Assembly: GCF_020404765.1 (NCBI RefSeq)
Contig: NZ_JAIVEM010000065.1
Coordinates: 1-63,611, forward strand
Direction: 5' to 3'
From: Paenibacillus sp. BJ-4
GTDB lineage: Bacteria; Bacillota; Bacilli; Paenibacillales; Paenibacillaceae
Length of the DNA: 63,611 nucleotides
Part shown: positions 18,787 through 26,993 of the stretch, one piece after another
Layout: every line of letters begins with the position of its first letter
Position numbering within the stretch: position 1 is the first letter of the stretch
The notes under the pieces: model-generated
Seen by the model: only the letters and a program-made list of their open reading frames with translations
The model's database searches: none
What the model was told of the DNA's origin: nothing
Made by a program: the position numbers and the translations under genes

Positions 18787-20799
18787 TCACCATGACAGAC
18801 TTCCAAGCAGTATCTCCAACAGCTTGGTTACACTTACGCTCCAACGAGTTTGTTGCTTTTCGTTCAGCTCGGCCTTCAGGTTATTATTGATATGTTTGTT
18901 CTCCAGCGCAATGGTATATAGCGGATCAATGGTTACATATGAAACGGGAGAGGCGCTCTTGAGCCGATAAGTTGTGCTTTTACCTGCGCCGTCCCAGGCA
19001 TTGAATATCGTTGTCCCATCCTTGAAGGTGAATTGAACGGGGATCTTGGGATAATCGGCACCTTTTTTGCTCAGCGTCACGACTGCTTCATATCCTTTCT
19101 TCAGCTTGTGGTTCGTGATGCGATCCACCGAGAAGTCCGCCATTTGGCCGTCATATACATATTGTTCAAAATAGTGGCTCCAGGAGCGTTCAGTGACTCT
19201 CTCAACGATACGTTGAAAATCCTGTGATGACGGATGTTTAAATCGGTACGTCTGGACGTAGGTGCGCATAATGCGATCCATTTTTTTCATTCCGACCTGA
19301 CGCTCAATGCCCCGCAGTACCAGCTTGCCTCGAGAGTATGCATTTTGCCCGTACGCAGCTGAGGAGCCATACTTCCATGACTCGCGATTAAGAGGCTGTG
19401 GAGATGCTATCTGGCCCGATTGTAGCGGCGGGTTGGGGGTGAGCCCATATTCCTGCTCCATGAGTCGTTCCTCTGCATAAGAGGTGAAGCCTTCATCCAG
19501 CCACGGCTCCTCAAACTCATTATTAGCTACCATCCCGTAGAAATATTGATGTCCAATTTCGTGAACTAATGTTCGCTCCAGGTTATAGCCGGGGTTCAGG
19601 TTATCCGCGGCGGCGGCTGTGATCAGTGTCGGATATTCCATACCGCCAGCGCCACTGCCTGTTTTGGGTGGAACCACGATGGACAGAGTAGAATATGGAT
19701 AAGGCCCGTACCATTTGCTGTAATACGAAAGGGCGGCCTTGGCTGCGCTCATATAGCGTCCCTTGAGTTCCTTGTGCGACGGGTCGAGGTACAGCTTGAT
19801 TTTGACACCAGGGACTTCAGTAGAAGAAAAGGGTTCTTCTACCGTTACAAAGTTGGGTGAAGCGGCCCAGGCAAAATCGTGCACGTCATCGGCATAAAAT
19901 TGATATATTTTCTGTCCATTCTGTCGGACTGCTCCACGAGTGGGAAAACCGGTTGCGGCTACGATGTACGTTTCAGGCACTCGAATCCGTATGCTGTAAA
20001 TTCCAAAATCGGCATAAAACTCGGAGTTACCGTGATACTGATGGAGATTCCAGCCCTCCTCGGCACGCCCGCGCTGTCCCGCAGTCTCGTAAACGCTGAG
20101 CTTGGGAAACCACTGTCCTGCCATTACAAAATCATCTGTAGCTCCCATCCGTGCGAAGATGGCAGGCAGCTTTACCTCAAACTTCATATATAGTGTGATT
20201 TCTTCGCCACCGCGTACCGGCTTGGGCAAACGCACCTTCATGAGCGAGCGGTCGTTTACGTTGCCGTCATCCGGTTGTACATATTGGGTGCGGTGCATAA
20301 GGGATAAGCCGTCTTCCGTCTTTAGCTCAGTCAGCGTCATAGAGCCGAAGCCGTCCTTGGGCATGGTGTCTCCGCGCAGCTTGCCCCCAGACTCCTTCAT
20401 AAAGGTGGTTTCCATGGAAGAAAAGGCATTTGGATATAGATGAAGATACAGATCGTTTACGGTTTTCTTCCCCGGATGCTTCCAGGTCAGCGTCTCTGTA
20501 CCTCGCAACACCTGTCCTTCTTCCAAAGACACATCAATGTGATACTCTACCACCCTTTTGCTGAGGATTTCTGTAGCAGGCTGTGGAGGATTCTTGGGTA
20601 GATCAGGCAGGATATTTGCCTCTAGAGGCTTGCCCATATTTGGTGCAAGCGCAGACTCAGACTGGGAACCGTATGATGGTTGGCCTATGGACCGCGGATC
20701 GGATTGCAATTGCGGCTGCCAGGCAAACCATAACGTCCCTGCGAGGAGACCGAGGGCTAGTGTGGACAATAAAACGATTTTGGTGCGTGCTGGGGTCAT
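18787..20799 (-). CDS. M1 family zinc metallopeptidase, membrane-anchored
   Basis: An aminopeptidase-N-like protein. One hydrophobic N-terminal segment (about residues 6-28) serves as signal or anchor, so the catalytic part is outside the cell. The zinc site HEIGH is at residues 413-417 with the third ligand Glu in WLDEGFTSYAEE, and GGMEYP, the exopeptidase-type GxMEN-like loop, lies upstream. Its 670 aa is close to Bacillus M1 peptidases of unknown substrate. The open frame reaches TTG 20823, but that covers the GGGAGG site; ATG 20799 is ten bases from it. It leads a two-gene operon with a membrane protein. Confidence 0.9.
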   Translation of the reverse strand: MTPARTKIVLLSTLALGLLAGTLWFAWQPQLQSDPRSIGQPSYGSQSESALAPNMGKPLEANILPDLPKNPPQPATEILSKRVVEYHIDVSLEEGQVLRGTETLTWKHPGKKTVNDLYLHLYPNAFSSMETTFMKESGGKLRGDTMPKDGFGSMTLTELKTEDGLSLMHRTQYVQPDDGNVNDRSLMKVRLPKPVRGGEEITLYMKFEVKLPAIFARMGATDDFVMAGQWFPKLSVYETAGQRGRAEEGWNLHQYHGNSEFYADFGIYSIRIRVPETYIVAATGFPTRGAVRQNGQKIYQFYADDVHDFAWAASPNFVTVEEPFSSTEVPGVKIKLYLDPSHKELKGRYMSAAKAALSYYSKWYGPYPYSTLSIVVPPKTGSGAGGMEYPTLITAAAADNLNPGYNLERTLVHEIGHQYFYGMVANNEFEEPWLDEGFTSYAEERLMEQEYGLTPNPPLQSGQIASPQPLNRESWKYGSSAAYGQNAYSRGKLVLRGIERQVGMKKMDRIMRTYVQTYRFKHPSSQDFQRIVERVTERSWSHYFEQYVYDGQMADFSVDRITNHKLKKGYEAVVTLSKKGADYPKIPVQFTFKDGTTIFNAWDGAGKSTTYRLKSASPVSYVTIDPLYTIALENKHINNNLKAELNEKQQTRWSVSVTKLLEILLGSLSW

Positions 20800-20922
20800 A
20801 CAATGGATACCTCCCGTTGACAAGCATCTACAGCATGTATATGTTTGCTTTCGGGAGATTATTAGTTAAAATATTTGTAGTGTAGAATAGAGTGTAGACG
20901 GAAAATGGAGGCCTAGTGACGC

Positions 20923-21429
20923 ATGAGTGAAAATCAGCCGGACGGCAAAAAACAGATTGCACTGAACATTGTCAGTGGCAAGAGTAAACATAAGGGCTTC
21001 GGTGCAGGCTCAATCGATCTGAACAGCATGTCCCCAGTCATCATTGACCGGGGAGAGGCGAAAATTGATATTGGCGCCATGCATGCCAAAAGTAAAGTGG
21101 AACGTGGAATCAAGTTCTCTACGAATAAAGAGGACGTACCGAACGGACGCCAGGTATGGCTGGTATGGGTAGCCGTGGATCGCACGCCCGAAGGACGTAT
21201 GTACGGCGGCGCAACAGCTTGCGAGATGCTGATTGACGACGAGGCCAAACGCGGCTGGAAGATTCTCGCCGATCACGTCAACCGTATGGACTACGCGCTC
21301 AAGCGTCGTTTCATGCTGGAGGATCTCGGCAGTGAGGATAAAGCAGCACTCAAAAGCCTGCTGATTTCCCATAACGAGGAATGGTGGGACGCTTCGCCTG
21401 AGGAATTGAAGCAGGCGCTGGAAGGGTAA
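20923..21429 (+). CDS. ywhD: YwhD family protein
   Basis: A 168-aa protein that follows B. subtilis YwhD along its length: GFGAGSI, SPVIID, DIGAMHAKSKVERGIKF, NGRQVWLVWV and the C-terminal EEWWDASPEELKQ. Its function is unknown. In B. subtilis ywhD lies next to pbpG and speE, and here a class A PBP and speE follow within 10 kb. That supports the assignment by gene order. TGGAGG precedes the ATG and a terminator follows. Confidence 0.88.
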   Translation: MSENQPDGKKQIALNIVSGKSKHKGFGAGSIDLNSMSPVIIDRGEAKIDIGAMHAKSKVERGIKFSTNKEDVPNGRQVWLVWVAVDRTPEGRMYGGATACEMLIDDEAKRGWKILADHVNRMDYALKRRFMLEDLGSEDKAALKSLLISHNEEWWDASPEELKQALEG

Positions 21430-21458
21430 AAAAACGTTAACGCAGTAATAGTATTGTA

Positions 21459-21490
21459 AAAAGCAGCCGCTTCTGTTGGCTGCTTTTTTT
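21459..21490 (+). terminator. ywhD terminator
   Basis: A 10-bp stem AAAAGCAGCC/GGCTGCTTTT (21459-21468 with 21478-21487) with a T run to 21490. Confidence 0.9.
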
Positions 21491-21584
21491 AATGCGATGG
21501 GTGTTGATAGCTTTCATCCTACCCGTATGATCGGGATGATGGCTTTGAAGAATATATTATGACTGACTTGACACTAACCTTTGT

Positions 21585-21615
21585 GTAAGTACCTGTATTA
21601 AAAGTGCATACTTAC
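21585..21615. promoter_or_regulatory. putative HxlR operator upstream of the quinone reductase gene
   Basis: Perfect inverted arms GTAAGTA (21585-21591) and TACTTAC (21609-21615). The same pattern GTAAGTA-N13-TGCATACT occurs upstream of the HxlR gene. A 10-bp palindrome AGTGCGCACT follows at 21624-21633. TTGACA at 21568-21573 may be the -35 element, which would put the operator over the promoter. Confidence 0.65.
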
Positions 21616-21673
21616 ATATTTGTAGTGCGCACTTTATACTCAGAAAATATTAATACTTAAGGAGGACAAGTCT

Positions 21674-22225
21674 TTGAAAACTCTTGTTATCGTAACACAC
21701 CCAAGCATAGAAACCTCTGTCATAAATAAGCGATGGGTAGAAGAACTCAAGAAATATCCAGAAAAGTATACTGTACACGAATTGCATAAGGTTTACCCTG
21801 ACGGGAACATTGATGCGGAAAAAGAGCAGCACTTCATTGAATCACATAGTAATCTTATTTTACAGTTCCCTGTTTATTGGTTTAATAGTCCGCCTCTCCT
21901 TAAAAAATGGCTTGACGATGTTTTTGCTTATGGCTGGGCTTATGGCTCAAATGGAGGAGACAAATTAAAGAATCGTAAAGTTGCTTTAGCTGTATCTGCC
22001 GGAATTAAAAAAGAAGATTATAGTGAAGAGGGAAGATATCGCTATACACTTGAGCACTTATTATCTCCTTTTGAAACAACCTTCCTATATTGCAATGCCG
22101 ATTTTCGCTCGTTCTTTGCGTATTATGGTGCAGAAAATGAGCCTGGCGAAATTGACCCTGGTACGTCTGAAAGCGAATTGGAAAAAAGCGCACGAGATTA
22201 TTTGAATTTTATTGACAACCTGTAA
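21674..22225 (+). CDS. NAD(P)H-dependent oxidoreductase, flavodoxin-like fold (MdaB/KefF-like)
   Basis: A 183-aa flavoprotein of the Flavodoxin_2 family, expected to reduce quinones by two electrons with NAD(P)H. Family features are the N-terminal strand with the phosphate loop (VIVTHPSIETS), QFPVYWFNSPPLLKKWLDDV and a later GWAYGSNGGDKLK segment. The start is TTG, with AAGGAGG nine bases upstream. It converges with an HxlR regulator gene that shares its operator pattern, so it is likely induced by electrophiles or quinones through that regulator. The inducer is inferred. Confidence 0.9.
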   Translation: MKTLVIVTHPSIETSVINKRWVEELKKYPEKYTVHELHKVYPDGNIDAEKEQHFIESHSNLILQFPVYWFNSPPLLKKWLDDVFAYGWAYGSNGGDKLKNRKVALAVSAGIKKEDYSEEGRYRYTLEHLLSPFETTFLYCNADFRSFFAYYGAENEPGEIDPGTSESELEKSARDYLNFIDNL

Positions 22226-22278
22226 TAGGTAGCTGAATTGAGGAGAATCTTCTTTTGATTTAAACAAAACAGGAATGC

Positions 22279-22638
22279 CTATCGCTGCCCTTCCTCCAGA
22301 AGTGGCAAACCGTTTTTTTCTCCCCACTCACACATCATGTTTAACAATGGTATGAGCGAAAGACCACGTTCAGATAATGAATATTCAACTTTTGGAGGTA
22401 TTTGGGGGAACTCCTTGCGTATGATAAGGCCATCTCCCTCTAGCTCCTTTAACATGATGCTTAACGTTTTAAAGGATATGGTACCGATACTTCGTTTCAA
22501 CTCGTTATGCCGCATAACCTTGTTTTCAGAAAGCCAGTATATAATGATCATTTTATATTTACCGCTTATTAAGGACAACGTATATCCAAAGCCAGTGTTT
22601 CTTAGGACCACGCCAGACGGAACACAAGTTTCACGCAT
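22279..22638 (-). CDS. HxlR family transcriptional regulator
   Basis: A 119-aa winged-helix regulator of the HxlR (MarR-like) family. The pattern includes LSLISGKYKMIIIYWL, the recognition helix IGTISFKTLSIMLKELE, and the wing around PKVEYSLSERG. A cysteine near the N-terminus (Cys5, METC-like context) fits the thiol-sensing mode known for YodB and HypR. AAAGGAGAG precedes the ATG. It probably controls itself and the neighbouring quinone reductase, since matching operator sequences lie before both. Confidence 0.9.
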   Translation of the reverse strand: MRETCVPSGVVLRNTGFGYTLSLISGKYKMIIIYWLSENKVMRHNELKRSIGTISFKTLSIMLKELEGDGLIIRKEFPQIPPKVEYSLSERGLSLIPLLNMMCEWGEKNGLPLLEEGQR

Positions 22639-22657
22639 AAGTTACACTCTCCTTTAG

Positions 22658-22685
22658 GTAAGTATACGATACAAATATGCATACT
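22658..22685. promoter_or_regulatory. putative HxlR operator upstream of the HxlR gene
   Basis: GTAAGTA at 22658-22664 and TGCATACT at 22678-22685 have the same 13-base gap as the copy at 21585-21612. It lies 20 bases before the HxlR start codon. Confidence 0.65.
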
Positions 22686-22828
22686 CTACAATGGATCATT
22701 ATGCAATTTTATTGAGAGGGTGTAAAGTAAGATCGTTACACGACTCCAGCATACAACAACTGAATAAAGAGCAGTCGGCCAGGTAAGATAAGGTCGGAAA
22801 TAGACCCGTATTCCTTAGTCAGAGCGGT

Positions 22829-22901
22829 CTAGTTCTTTTTCACGTAGGTAAGCAGTTCCAGAATGAACATGCCAAACATGATCATCGTTGGGGCACATCA
22901 A
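22829..22901 (-). pseudogene. possible remnant of a holin-like toxin peptide
   Basis: On the minus strand an 18-codon tail with MFGMFILELLTYVKK and a stop at 22829 resembles the single-helix end of small putative holin-like toxins of Firmicutes. The expected DAVTLM-type lead-in is present just upstream (about 22896-22913) but in another frame, and no start with a ribosome-binding site is seen. A stem AGACC/GGTCT follows. It is probably a broken relic; the evidence is short. Confidence 0.28.
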
Positions 22902-22953
22902 AGTAACAGCATCATAATTGTAAAAATATGTGGTTATTTGACCCGATAGCGCC

Positions 22954-22983
22954 TTGACATCATGGAAAGGCATTCACTATAAT
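22954..22983 (+). promoter_or_regulatory. SigA promoter of the PTS IIA gene
   Basis: Consensus TTGACA (22954-22959) and consensus TATAAT (22978-22983) with an 18-base spacer. This is the best SigA match seen in the window. Confidence 0.8.
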
Positions 22984-22990
22984 TCAGATA

Positions 22991-23043
22991 GAAATCGGTT
23001 CCAAAATCCGGTTTTTACTTATTTCTTCTGTGGAACCGGTTCC
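22991..23043. promoter_or_regulatory. two LacI-family-like operators in the PTS IIA leader
   Basis: GAAATCGGTTCC (22991-23002) and the perfect palindrome GGAACCGGTTCC (23032-23043) lie just after the -10 element, 41 bases apart. The central CG flanked by AA and TT is the usual LacI-family operator form. As RNA, the same segments could also pair with each other. Confidence 0.45.
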
Positions 23044-23110
23044 TAAAAGGGTGTAGATAAGTCCTATTCACTGTTTTTGAATGTAATCTGTTAAATAAGG
23101 TGGCGTTGTT

Positions 23111-23617
23111 ATGTTTAAATGGTTGAAGAAGAAGACGGCTCCTCGTATTGAAGAATTCGACATGGTAGCACCAATTAAAGGACAAGTGGTTTCCCTTGAA
23201 GAGGTTCCAGATCCTGCGTTCTCTACAAAGGCTATGGGAGAAGGCGTCGCTATTCATCCGTCTGAAGGCAGGGTTACGGCTCCTTTTACGGGGAAAGTCG
23301 TTCATGTGATGGAGAAAAGCAAGCACGCCCTGATCATTGAACATGAATCCGGTGTACAAATATTGATACATGTCGGGATTAATACAGTCTCCCTCAAAGG
23401 ACAGGGATTTAACCCTCACGTCCAAGCAGGAGATAACGTTAAAGCGGGGCAATTATTGATGGAGTTTGATCTGGACGCTATTCAACAGAATGGATTGCCG
23501 GTAATTACTCCGGTAATTGTTCCAGACGGGCAAGAAATGATTAGTCATGTAGAAATATTGGAAGGTTCGTCTGTTTCTCCAGATGCACCTGTATTGAGAG
23601 TTCATTTGAAGGCCTAG
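23111..23617 (+). CDS. PTS glucose-type EIIA domain protein
   Basis: A free-standing IIA-Glc/Crr-like phosphocarrier of 168 aa, like B. subtilis YpqE. It receives phosphate from HPr and passes it to IIB domains of sugar transporters. The family core is visible: APIKGQVVSLEEVPDP, then HALIIEHESG with His78 and ILIHVGI with the phospho-accepting His87, and a C-terminal VTPVIV-like strand. AAGGTGG precedes the ATG. No other PTS gene is adjacent, so it probably serves IIBC permeases encoded elsewhere. Two operator-like palindromes in its leader suggest sugar-responsive repression. Confidence 0.93.
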   Translation: MFKWLKKKTAPRIEEFDMVAPIKGQVVSLEEVPDPAFSTKAMGEGVAIHPSEGRVTAPFTGKVVHVMEKSKHALIIEHESGVQILIHVGINTVSLKGQGFNPHVQAGDNVKAGQLLMEFDLDAIQQNGLPVITPVIVPDGQEMISHVEILEGSSVSPDAPVLRVHLKA

Positions 23618-23685
23618 TTAGCATTCAGCTTCCTACTGCGTAAGATCATTAGGGAAATTCTTAGGGTTTAATAGTGAAATATGCA

Positions 23686-23723
23686 AGAAAAGACTAACTG
23701 GAATTTCTGGTTAGTCTTTTCTT
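23686..23723. terminator. terminator between the IIA and MBL genes
   Basis: Arms AAGAAAAGACTAAC and GTTAGTCTTTTCTT flank an 11-base loop between convergent genes. Confidence 0.85.
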
Positions 23724-23736
23724 TAGTTAATCATAG

Positions 23737-24486
23737 CTAGGATTCACATATTTCAGATATCCGCTGATGACAATTGCCTTCGTAAAGCCCTCCATGAAAG
23801 CAAACCACTTTTTTAATATCATATGGAAGCAGATTTTTAAGAGATTCCTTCGCCATGTTAAAATCATGACAGTATAATGGATCTGGTCCCTGTAGCTCAC
23901 CGCTGACTACGTTTAGAGCATCTCCTGCAATCAGGGTTTGACTGGTCTTATGATAGAAGCTTAGGTGTCCCGGTGTATGACCAGCAGTATTGATAGCTAC
24001 GATCCCTCCACAGAAGGGCAATTCCTCCCCGGCAGCAATTGTGGAGTTTACGGCAGCCTTCGGGGGATTTTCAAGTGTACGCCGAAATGCATCTCTCCAC
24101 TCAACTGGAACGGACTCGGGCATGGAGCTTACAGCTTGAGCTATTGCTTCTGGTGTCAGCTTTATAAGCTGCTTGTCTCCCTGTATATAGGGCTTTTCGA
24201 TAGAACTGGCGAACACCTGAACCGGGGAGGAAGAAGCCTGGATTATATCTGCTAAACTGCCGATATGATCAAGATCCTGGTGTGTAATGATTATGGAGGT
24301 TAGGTTATGGAGGTTTAATCCGGTACTCAGAATAGCCTCATGTAAAAGTGATAGTTGCCCGGGGTAAGCGGTGTCGACTAAAATCATGTTATCTTCGTCC
24401 CACATTAAGGTGGGGTGAATGCTTTCTGTTTGTCCCATGATGTTAGAAGAAACCTGGAGCATCTGTATTCCCTTGTCCAATTGCAT
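23737..24486 (-). CDS. MBL fold metallo-hydrolase
   Basis: A 249-aa cytoplasmic metallo-beta-lactamase-fold enzyme. The dinuclear zinc motif is THQDLDHIG (HxDxDH; the usual second histidine is replaced by Asp). AGHTPGH and AGDALN supply later ligands and CFHGG ends the site. This form is common in Bacillus YflN/YqgX-like hydrolases. The substrate is unknown (a thioester or lactone is typical). AGGAGGG precedes the ATG. It is monocistronic. Confidence 0.88.
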   Translation of the reverse strand: MQLDKGIQMLQVSSNIMGQTESIHPTLMWDEDNMILVDTAYPGQLSLLHEAILSTGLNLHNLTSIIITHQDLDHIGSLADIIQASSSPVQVFASSIEKPYIQGDKQLIKLTPEAIAQAVSSMPESVPVEWRDAFRRTLENPPKAAVNSTIAAGEELPFCGGIVAINTAGHTPGHLSFYHKTSQTLIAGDALNVVSGELQGPDPLYCHDFNMAKESLKNLLPYDIKKVVCFHGGLYEGNCHQRISEICES

Positions 24487-24624
24487 CGAATCCCTCCTAA
24501 AAGAGTTGATGTATACAAAGGAATGGTATCACGAAATTAAAACATGTAAACTTATATTATAACACAAAAATAATTATTTGTCAATATATTGAATTTTAAA
24601 TTTTTGTGACAATTGGCTGCTTTT

Positions 24625-24705
24625 ATGGAGAATGCAGATGTGGAATACATCGTGTCTAGCCCGTGGGGACGTGCAGGTGAAATTCGTGCAGAGTGTTCAT
24701 TATAA
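24625..24705 (+). pseudogene. short coding remnant, possibly of a histidine phosphatase-type gene
   Basis: A 26-codon frame reads VEYIVSSPWGRAGEIRAE, which resembles the early part of phosphoglycerate-mutase-like proteins (YxSSPxxRAxxTAE). It has no ribosome-binding site and stops after one motif. The pattern is suggestive but very short, so it may be chance. The rest of 24487-24624 is AT-rich and shows no gene. Confidence 0.22.
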
Positions 24706-24743
24706 ATTTTAAGTATGATTAGAATCGAAAGGGGCGGCGCAAG

Positions 24744-25097
24744 TTGAGTGCAAACCGTTTTTTAGAATTGGAAGAAGCGCTGTTCCAAGCTTGGTCTTTG
24801 GAGTCCAGCTCTAAATGGACAGCGGATAATCCTGCGGCGGGACAATGTGGTGTCACAGCACTTGTCGTTCAGGACAGGGTCGGCGGCGATATTTTGAAGA
24901 CATGGCTGGATAGTGGCTGGCATTATTACAACCAGATCGACGAGGACATTCTGGATTTTACGAGATCGCAATTTTCAAGCCTTCCACAGTATCAGCATGT
25001 GCACTCTAACCGGGAAGAAGCTTTTTCAGACACCAATGCAGAGCAGTATGCAGCTTTAAGTCGGCGGTTAAGGGAATTTTTGAACGAAAAGGAATGA
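24744..25097 (+). CDS. YunG family protein
   Basis: A 117-aa protein that matches B. subtilis YunG: SLESSSKWTADNPAAGQCGVTALVVQD, then GGDILKTWLD, WHYYNQI and EAFSDTNAEQY. Its function is unknown. The conserved QCG with an upstream W and a downstream H in WHYYN recalls a papain-like or transglutaminase-like site, but this is speculation. The start is TTG after a weak GGGGCGGCG site. It is flanked by low-complexity and remnant sequence. Confidence 0.85.
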   Translation: MSANRFLELEEALFQAWSLESSSKWTADNPAAGQCGVTALVVQDRVGGDILKTWLDSGWHYYNQIDEDILDFTRSQFSSLPQYQHVHSNREEAFSDTNAEQYAALSRRLREFLNEKE

Positions 25098-25144
25098 GTC
25101 CTGCTCTTAACAGAAACCTAAGATTTTATAAGGAGTGTACATTT

Positions 25145-25216
25145 ATGATTATTAAGACGGTGGTTTTTGAGCCTCATCCATTGGAAGGTACTTTTTCGTT
25201 GCCAAACATACATTGA
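25145..25216 (+). CDS. possible 23-aa peptide or truncated gene
   Basis: An ATG with a strong AAGGAG site (25131-25136) opens a 23-codon frame (MIIKTVVFEPHP...LPNIH). A site of that quality before such a short frame suggests either a small peptide or the stub of a gene that lost its remainder. No homology was recognised. The rest of 25217-25349 holds nothing recognisable. Confidence 0.25.
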   Translation: MIIKTVVFEPHPLEGTFSLPNIH

Positions 25217-25349
25217 GAGTGTAAAGAGGGATATACAAGTTGAGCACAAAATACCAGCATACAAACGGGGAGGCGGAATGGTGCAGTAGAAGGGGGAATG
25301 ATAGGAAGCACCATCCGATTCCGTGGTGGGATTTTTATGTGGCTAAAAT

Positions 25350-26213
25350 CTAATGTAGCCAATGGCTTGGAATACTTAAAGAAGGAGGGATTTTGGTTTT
25401 ACGATTGCCCTTGGCCGAGTTTAATTGCGCTTGTGTCAGAAAAATACTTCCTTCGAGATTAGCTCCACTCAAATCAGCGTCTCTAAAATCCGCACCGATA
25501 AGGTCGGTCATCCTCATATCAGCTTCTCGGAGATCAGCAGCAATAAGTAAAACTCCTCTCAGATTAGTGCCTCTAAGATTAGCGCCTCTTAAATTAGCAC
25601 CCATAAGGTCTTTGTGCTTGATTTTTTTACTATATTTACTGTGTTCCATGTTTTTATTAACTTTTTTACGCACGAGCTCACTTGTTTGTAGAAGCAAATC
25701 ATTAACGAGCGCCCTATGCGTTGATACATGAAGATCTAAAATGGATTTTGGATCTTGATCAGTAAGCTGCTCGGTTTTCGCCATAGCTTCTTGTAGGTCT
25801 GTATAGATGGGTTGAGTTTCTTCTAAGCCAAGGGCTTCATTTAAGTAATAAAGCATTTCGTGAAGCTGTTGCATTATGGGGAATATACTGAACATTTCCT
25901 CAGCAATTGCCGGGTCGTCCCGCCAACTTTTTCCGATGTACGTAACTTGAGAAATTTTTTGACCTGCCCCAAAGCAATCATATACCGTACAGCCTCGCAA
26001 GCCGTTATTTCTTAGATTCTTATGAATATTACAACGATAATCCGCATTTAGGTTTTGACAAGGAGTTCCTCCATCCTTGTTAAAAGCAAAATCAGCAGAT
26101 TTTGCATAAGGTAAAGCTACGCAGCATAAACCAAAACATTTTTCACAATCTGCACTAAATTTGTTTTGATTATGGTTGTGGTTGACTAACTGATTAGACA
26201 ATGATTCACACAT
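25350..26213 (-). CDS. pentapeptide-repeat protein with N-terminal cysteine cluster (YkgJ-like)
   Basis: A 287-aa two-part protein. Residues about 20-90 hold at least eight cysteines in CEKCFGLCC, GTPCQNL, YRCNIH, GCTVYDCFGAGQK. This resembles the zinc/iron-chelating YkgJ family (CxxCxxxCC). After a helical middle, residues about 205-265 hold about 11 pentapeptide repeats (A-N/D-L-x-x, such as GANLRGANLRGTNLRG), which fold as a right-handed beta helix. The start ATG 26213 has AGGTG 11 bases upstream; the longer frame from 26249 lacks a site. It is monocistronic and AT-richer than its neighbours. The function is unknown. Confidence 0.85.
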   Translation of the reverse strand: MCESLSNQLVNHNHNQNKFSADCEKCFGLCCVALPYAKSADFAFNKDGGTPCQNLNADYRCNIHKNLRNNGLRGCTVYDCFGAGQKISQVTYIGKSWRDDPAIAEEMFSIFPIMQQLHEMLYYLNEALGLEETQPIYTDLQEAMAKTEQLTDQDPKSILDLHVSTHRALVNDLLLQTSELVRKKVNKNMEHSKYSKKIKHKDLMGANLRGANLRGTNLRGVLLIAADLREADMRMTDLIGADFRDADLSGANLEGSIFLTQAQLNSAKGNRKTKIPPSLSIPSHWLH

Positions 26214-26315
26214 CCTTTTATTAGCACCTATTAAATGTAATATTACCATAAAAAATATTGTTTTAATTAGACTCGTTCATATCAGGAAGAAAAGATGATC
26301 CCTATACTTAATAAC

Positions 26316-26358
26316 AAATAACCCGGTCGAGACCAGAGTGGTCTTAATCGGGTTATTT
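26316..26358. terminator. hairpin terminator
   Basis: Outer arms AAATAACCCG (26316-26325) and CGGGTTATTT (26349-26358), with inner arms AGACC/GGTCT. It lies just after the VOC-family gene on the minus strand. Confidence 0.82.
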
Positions 26359-26384
26359 GAAAAAGCTACAATAAGCTAAGTAGG

Positions 26385-26777
26385 TTATGCTTTTGCCAAA
26401 TTCAATTGCCATGAAACTCCGTATTTGTCTTCGACCCACCCAAATAGTTGGCTTACAGGCGAGGCCTCAAGGGGCATTAGAACATGACCTTCCCGCGATA
26501 GCTGATCAAACACGTGGTGAATTTCTTCTTCCGAATCACAGGTGACGAATAGCGATAAAGCCGGGGTAAAAGGGTGCTTGTGCTGATGATTTTGGTCAAT
26601 AGCCATGAAGGTTTGTCCTTTGAGGGTGAAAACAGCATGTAATACGGCTCCGTTCTCCTGATGAAATACGCTAATGATGTCCGACGGTTTAAATACAGAG
26701 GTATAAAATTGCATGGCTTCTTCTGCTTGACCGGAGAACATAAAAAATGTTGTTATTTTTGGGTTGGAATCCTGCAT
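26385..26777 (-). CDS. VOC family protein (PhnB-like)
   Basis: A 130-aa protein of the vicinal-oxygen-chelate/glyoxalase superfamily, PhnB subgroup. Visible features are MFSGQAEEAMQFYTSVF, the FTLKGQTFMAIDQ strand, and the C-terminal LFGWVEDKYGVSWQLN, which is diagnostic of PhnB-like proteins. No metal ligands can be assigned with certainty, and the subgroup has no proven single reaction. AAGGAG precedes the ATG. Confidence 0.88.
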   Translation of the reverse strand: MQDSNPKITTFFMFSGQAEEAMQFYTSVFKPSDIISVFHQENGAVLHAVFTLKGQTFMAIDQNHQHKHPFTPALSLFVTCDSEEEIHHVFDQLSREGHVLMPLEASPVSQLFGWVEDKYGVSWQLNLAKA

Positions 26778-26938
26778 ACGATCAGCTCCTTGGACTGGAT
26801 GGTAGATGTTAACATTTTTCCGCTTTTCGAATAGAAATATTCACAATTGAAGAGGCGCTCCATGAAGACATACATTAGTTTTTGATGAAAAGGGACGAAA
26901 AAACGGAATGCGTGACGATATGGGGATTCGCCCAGTCC

Positions 26939-26963
26939 ACGGGCTGATGTCCCGCATAGGATA
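26939..26963 (+). promoter_or_regulatory. possible SigK-type promoter
   Basis: CATAGGATA (26955-26963) fits the CATANNNTA -10 of SigK, and AC at 26939-26940 lies 14 bases upstream, slightly short of the usual distance. It precedes a proline-rich surface-type protein. The match is weak because the consensus is short. Confidence 0.3.
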
Positions 26964-26993
26964 CATCAGCCTAGAACACAAGGAGTGAAACAC

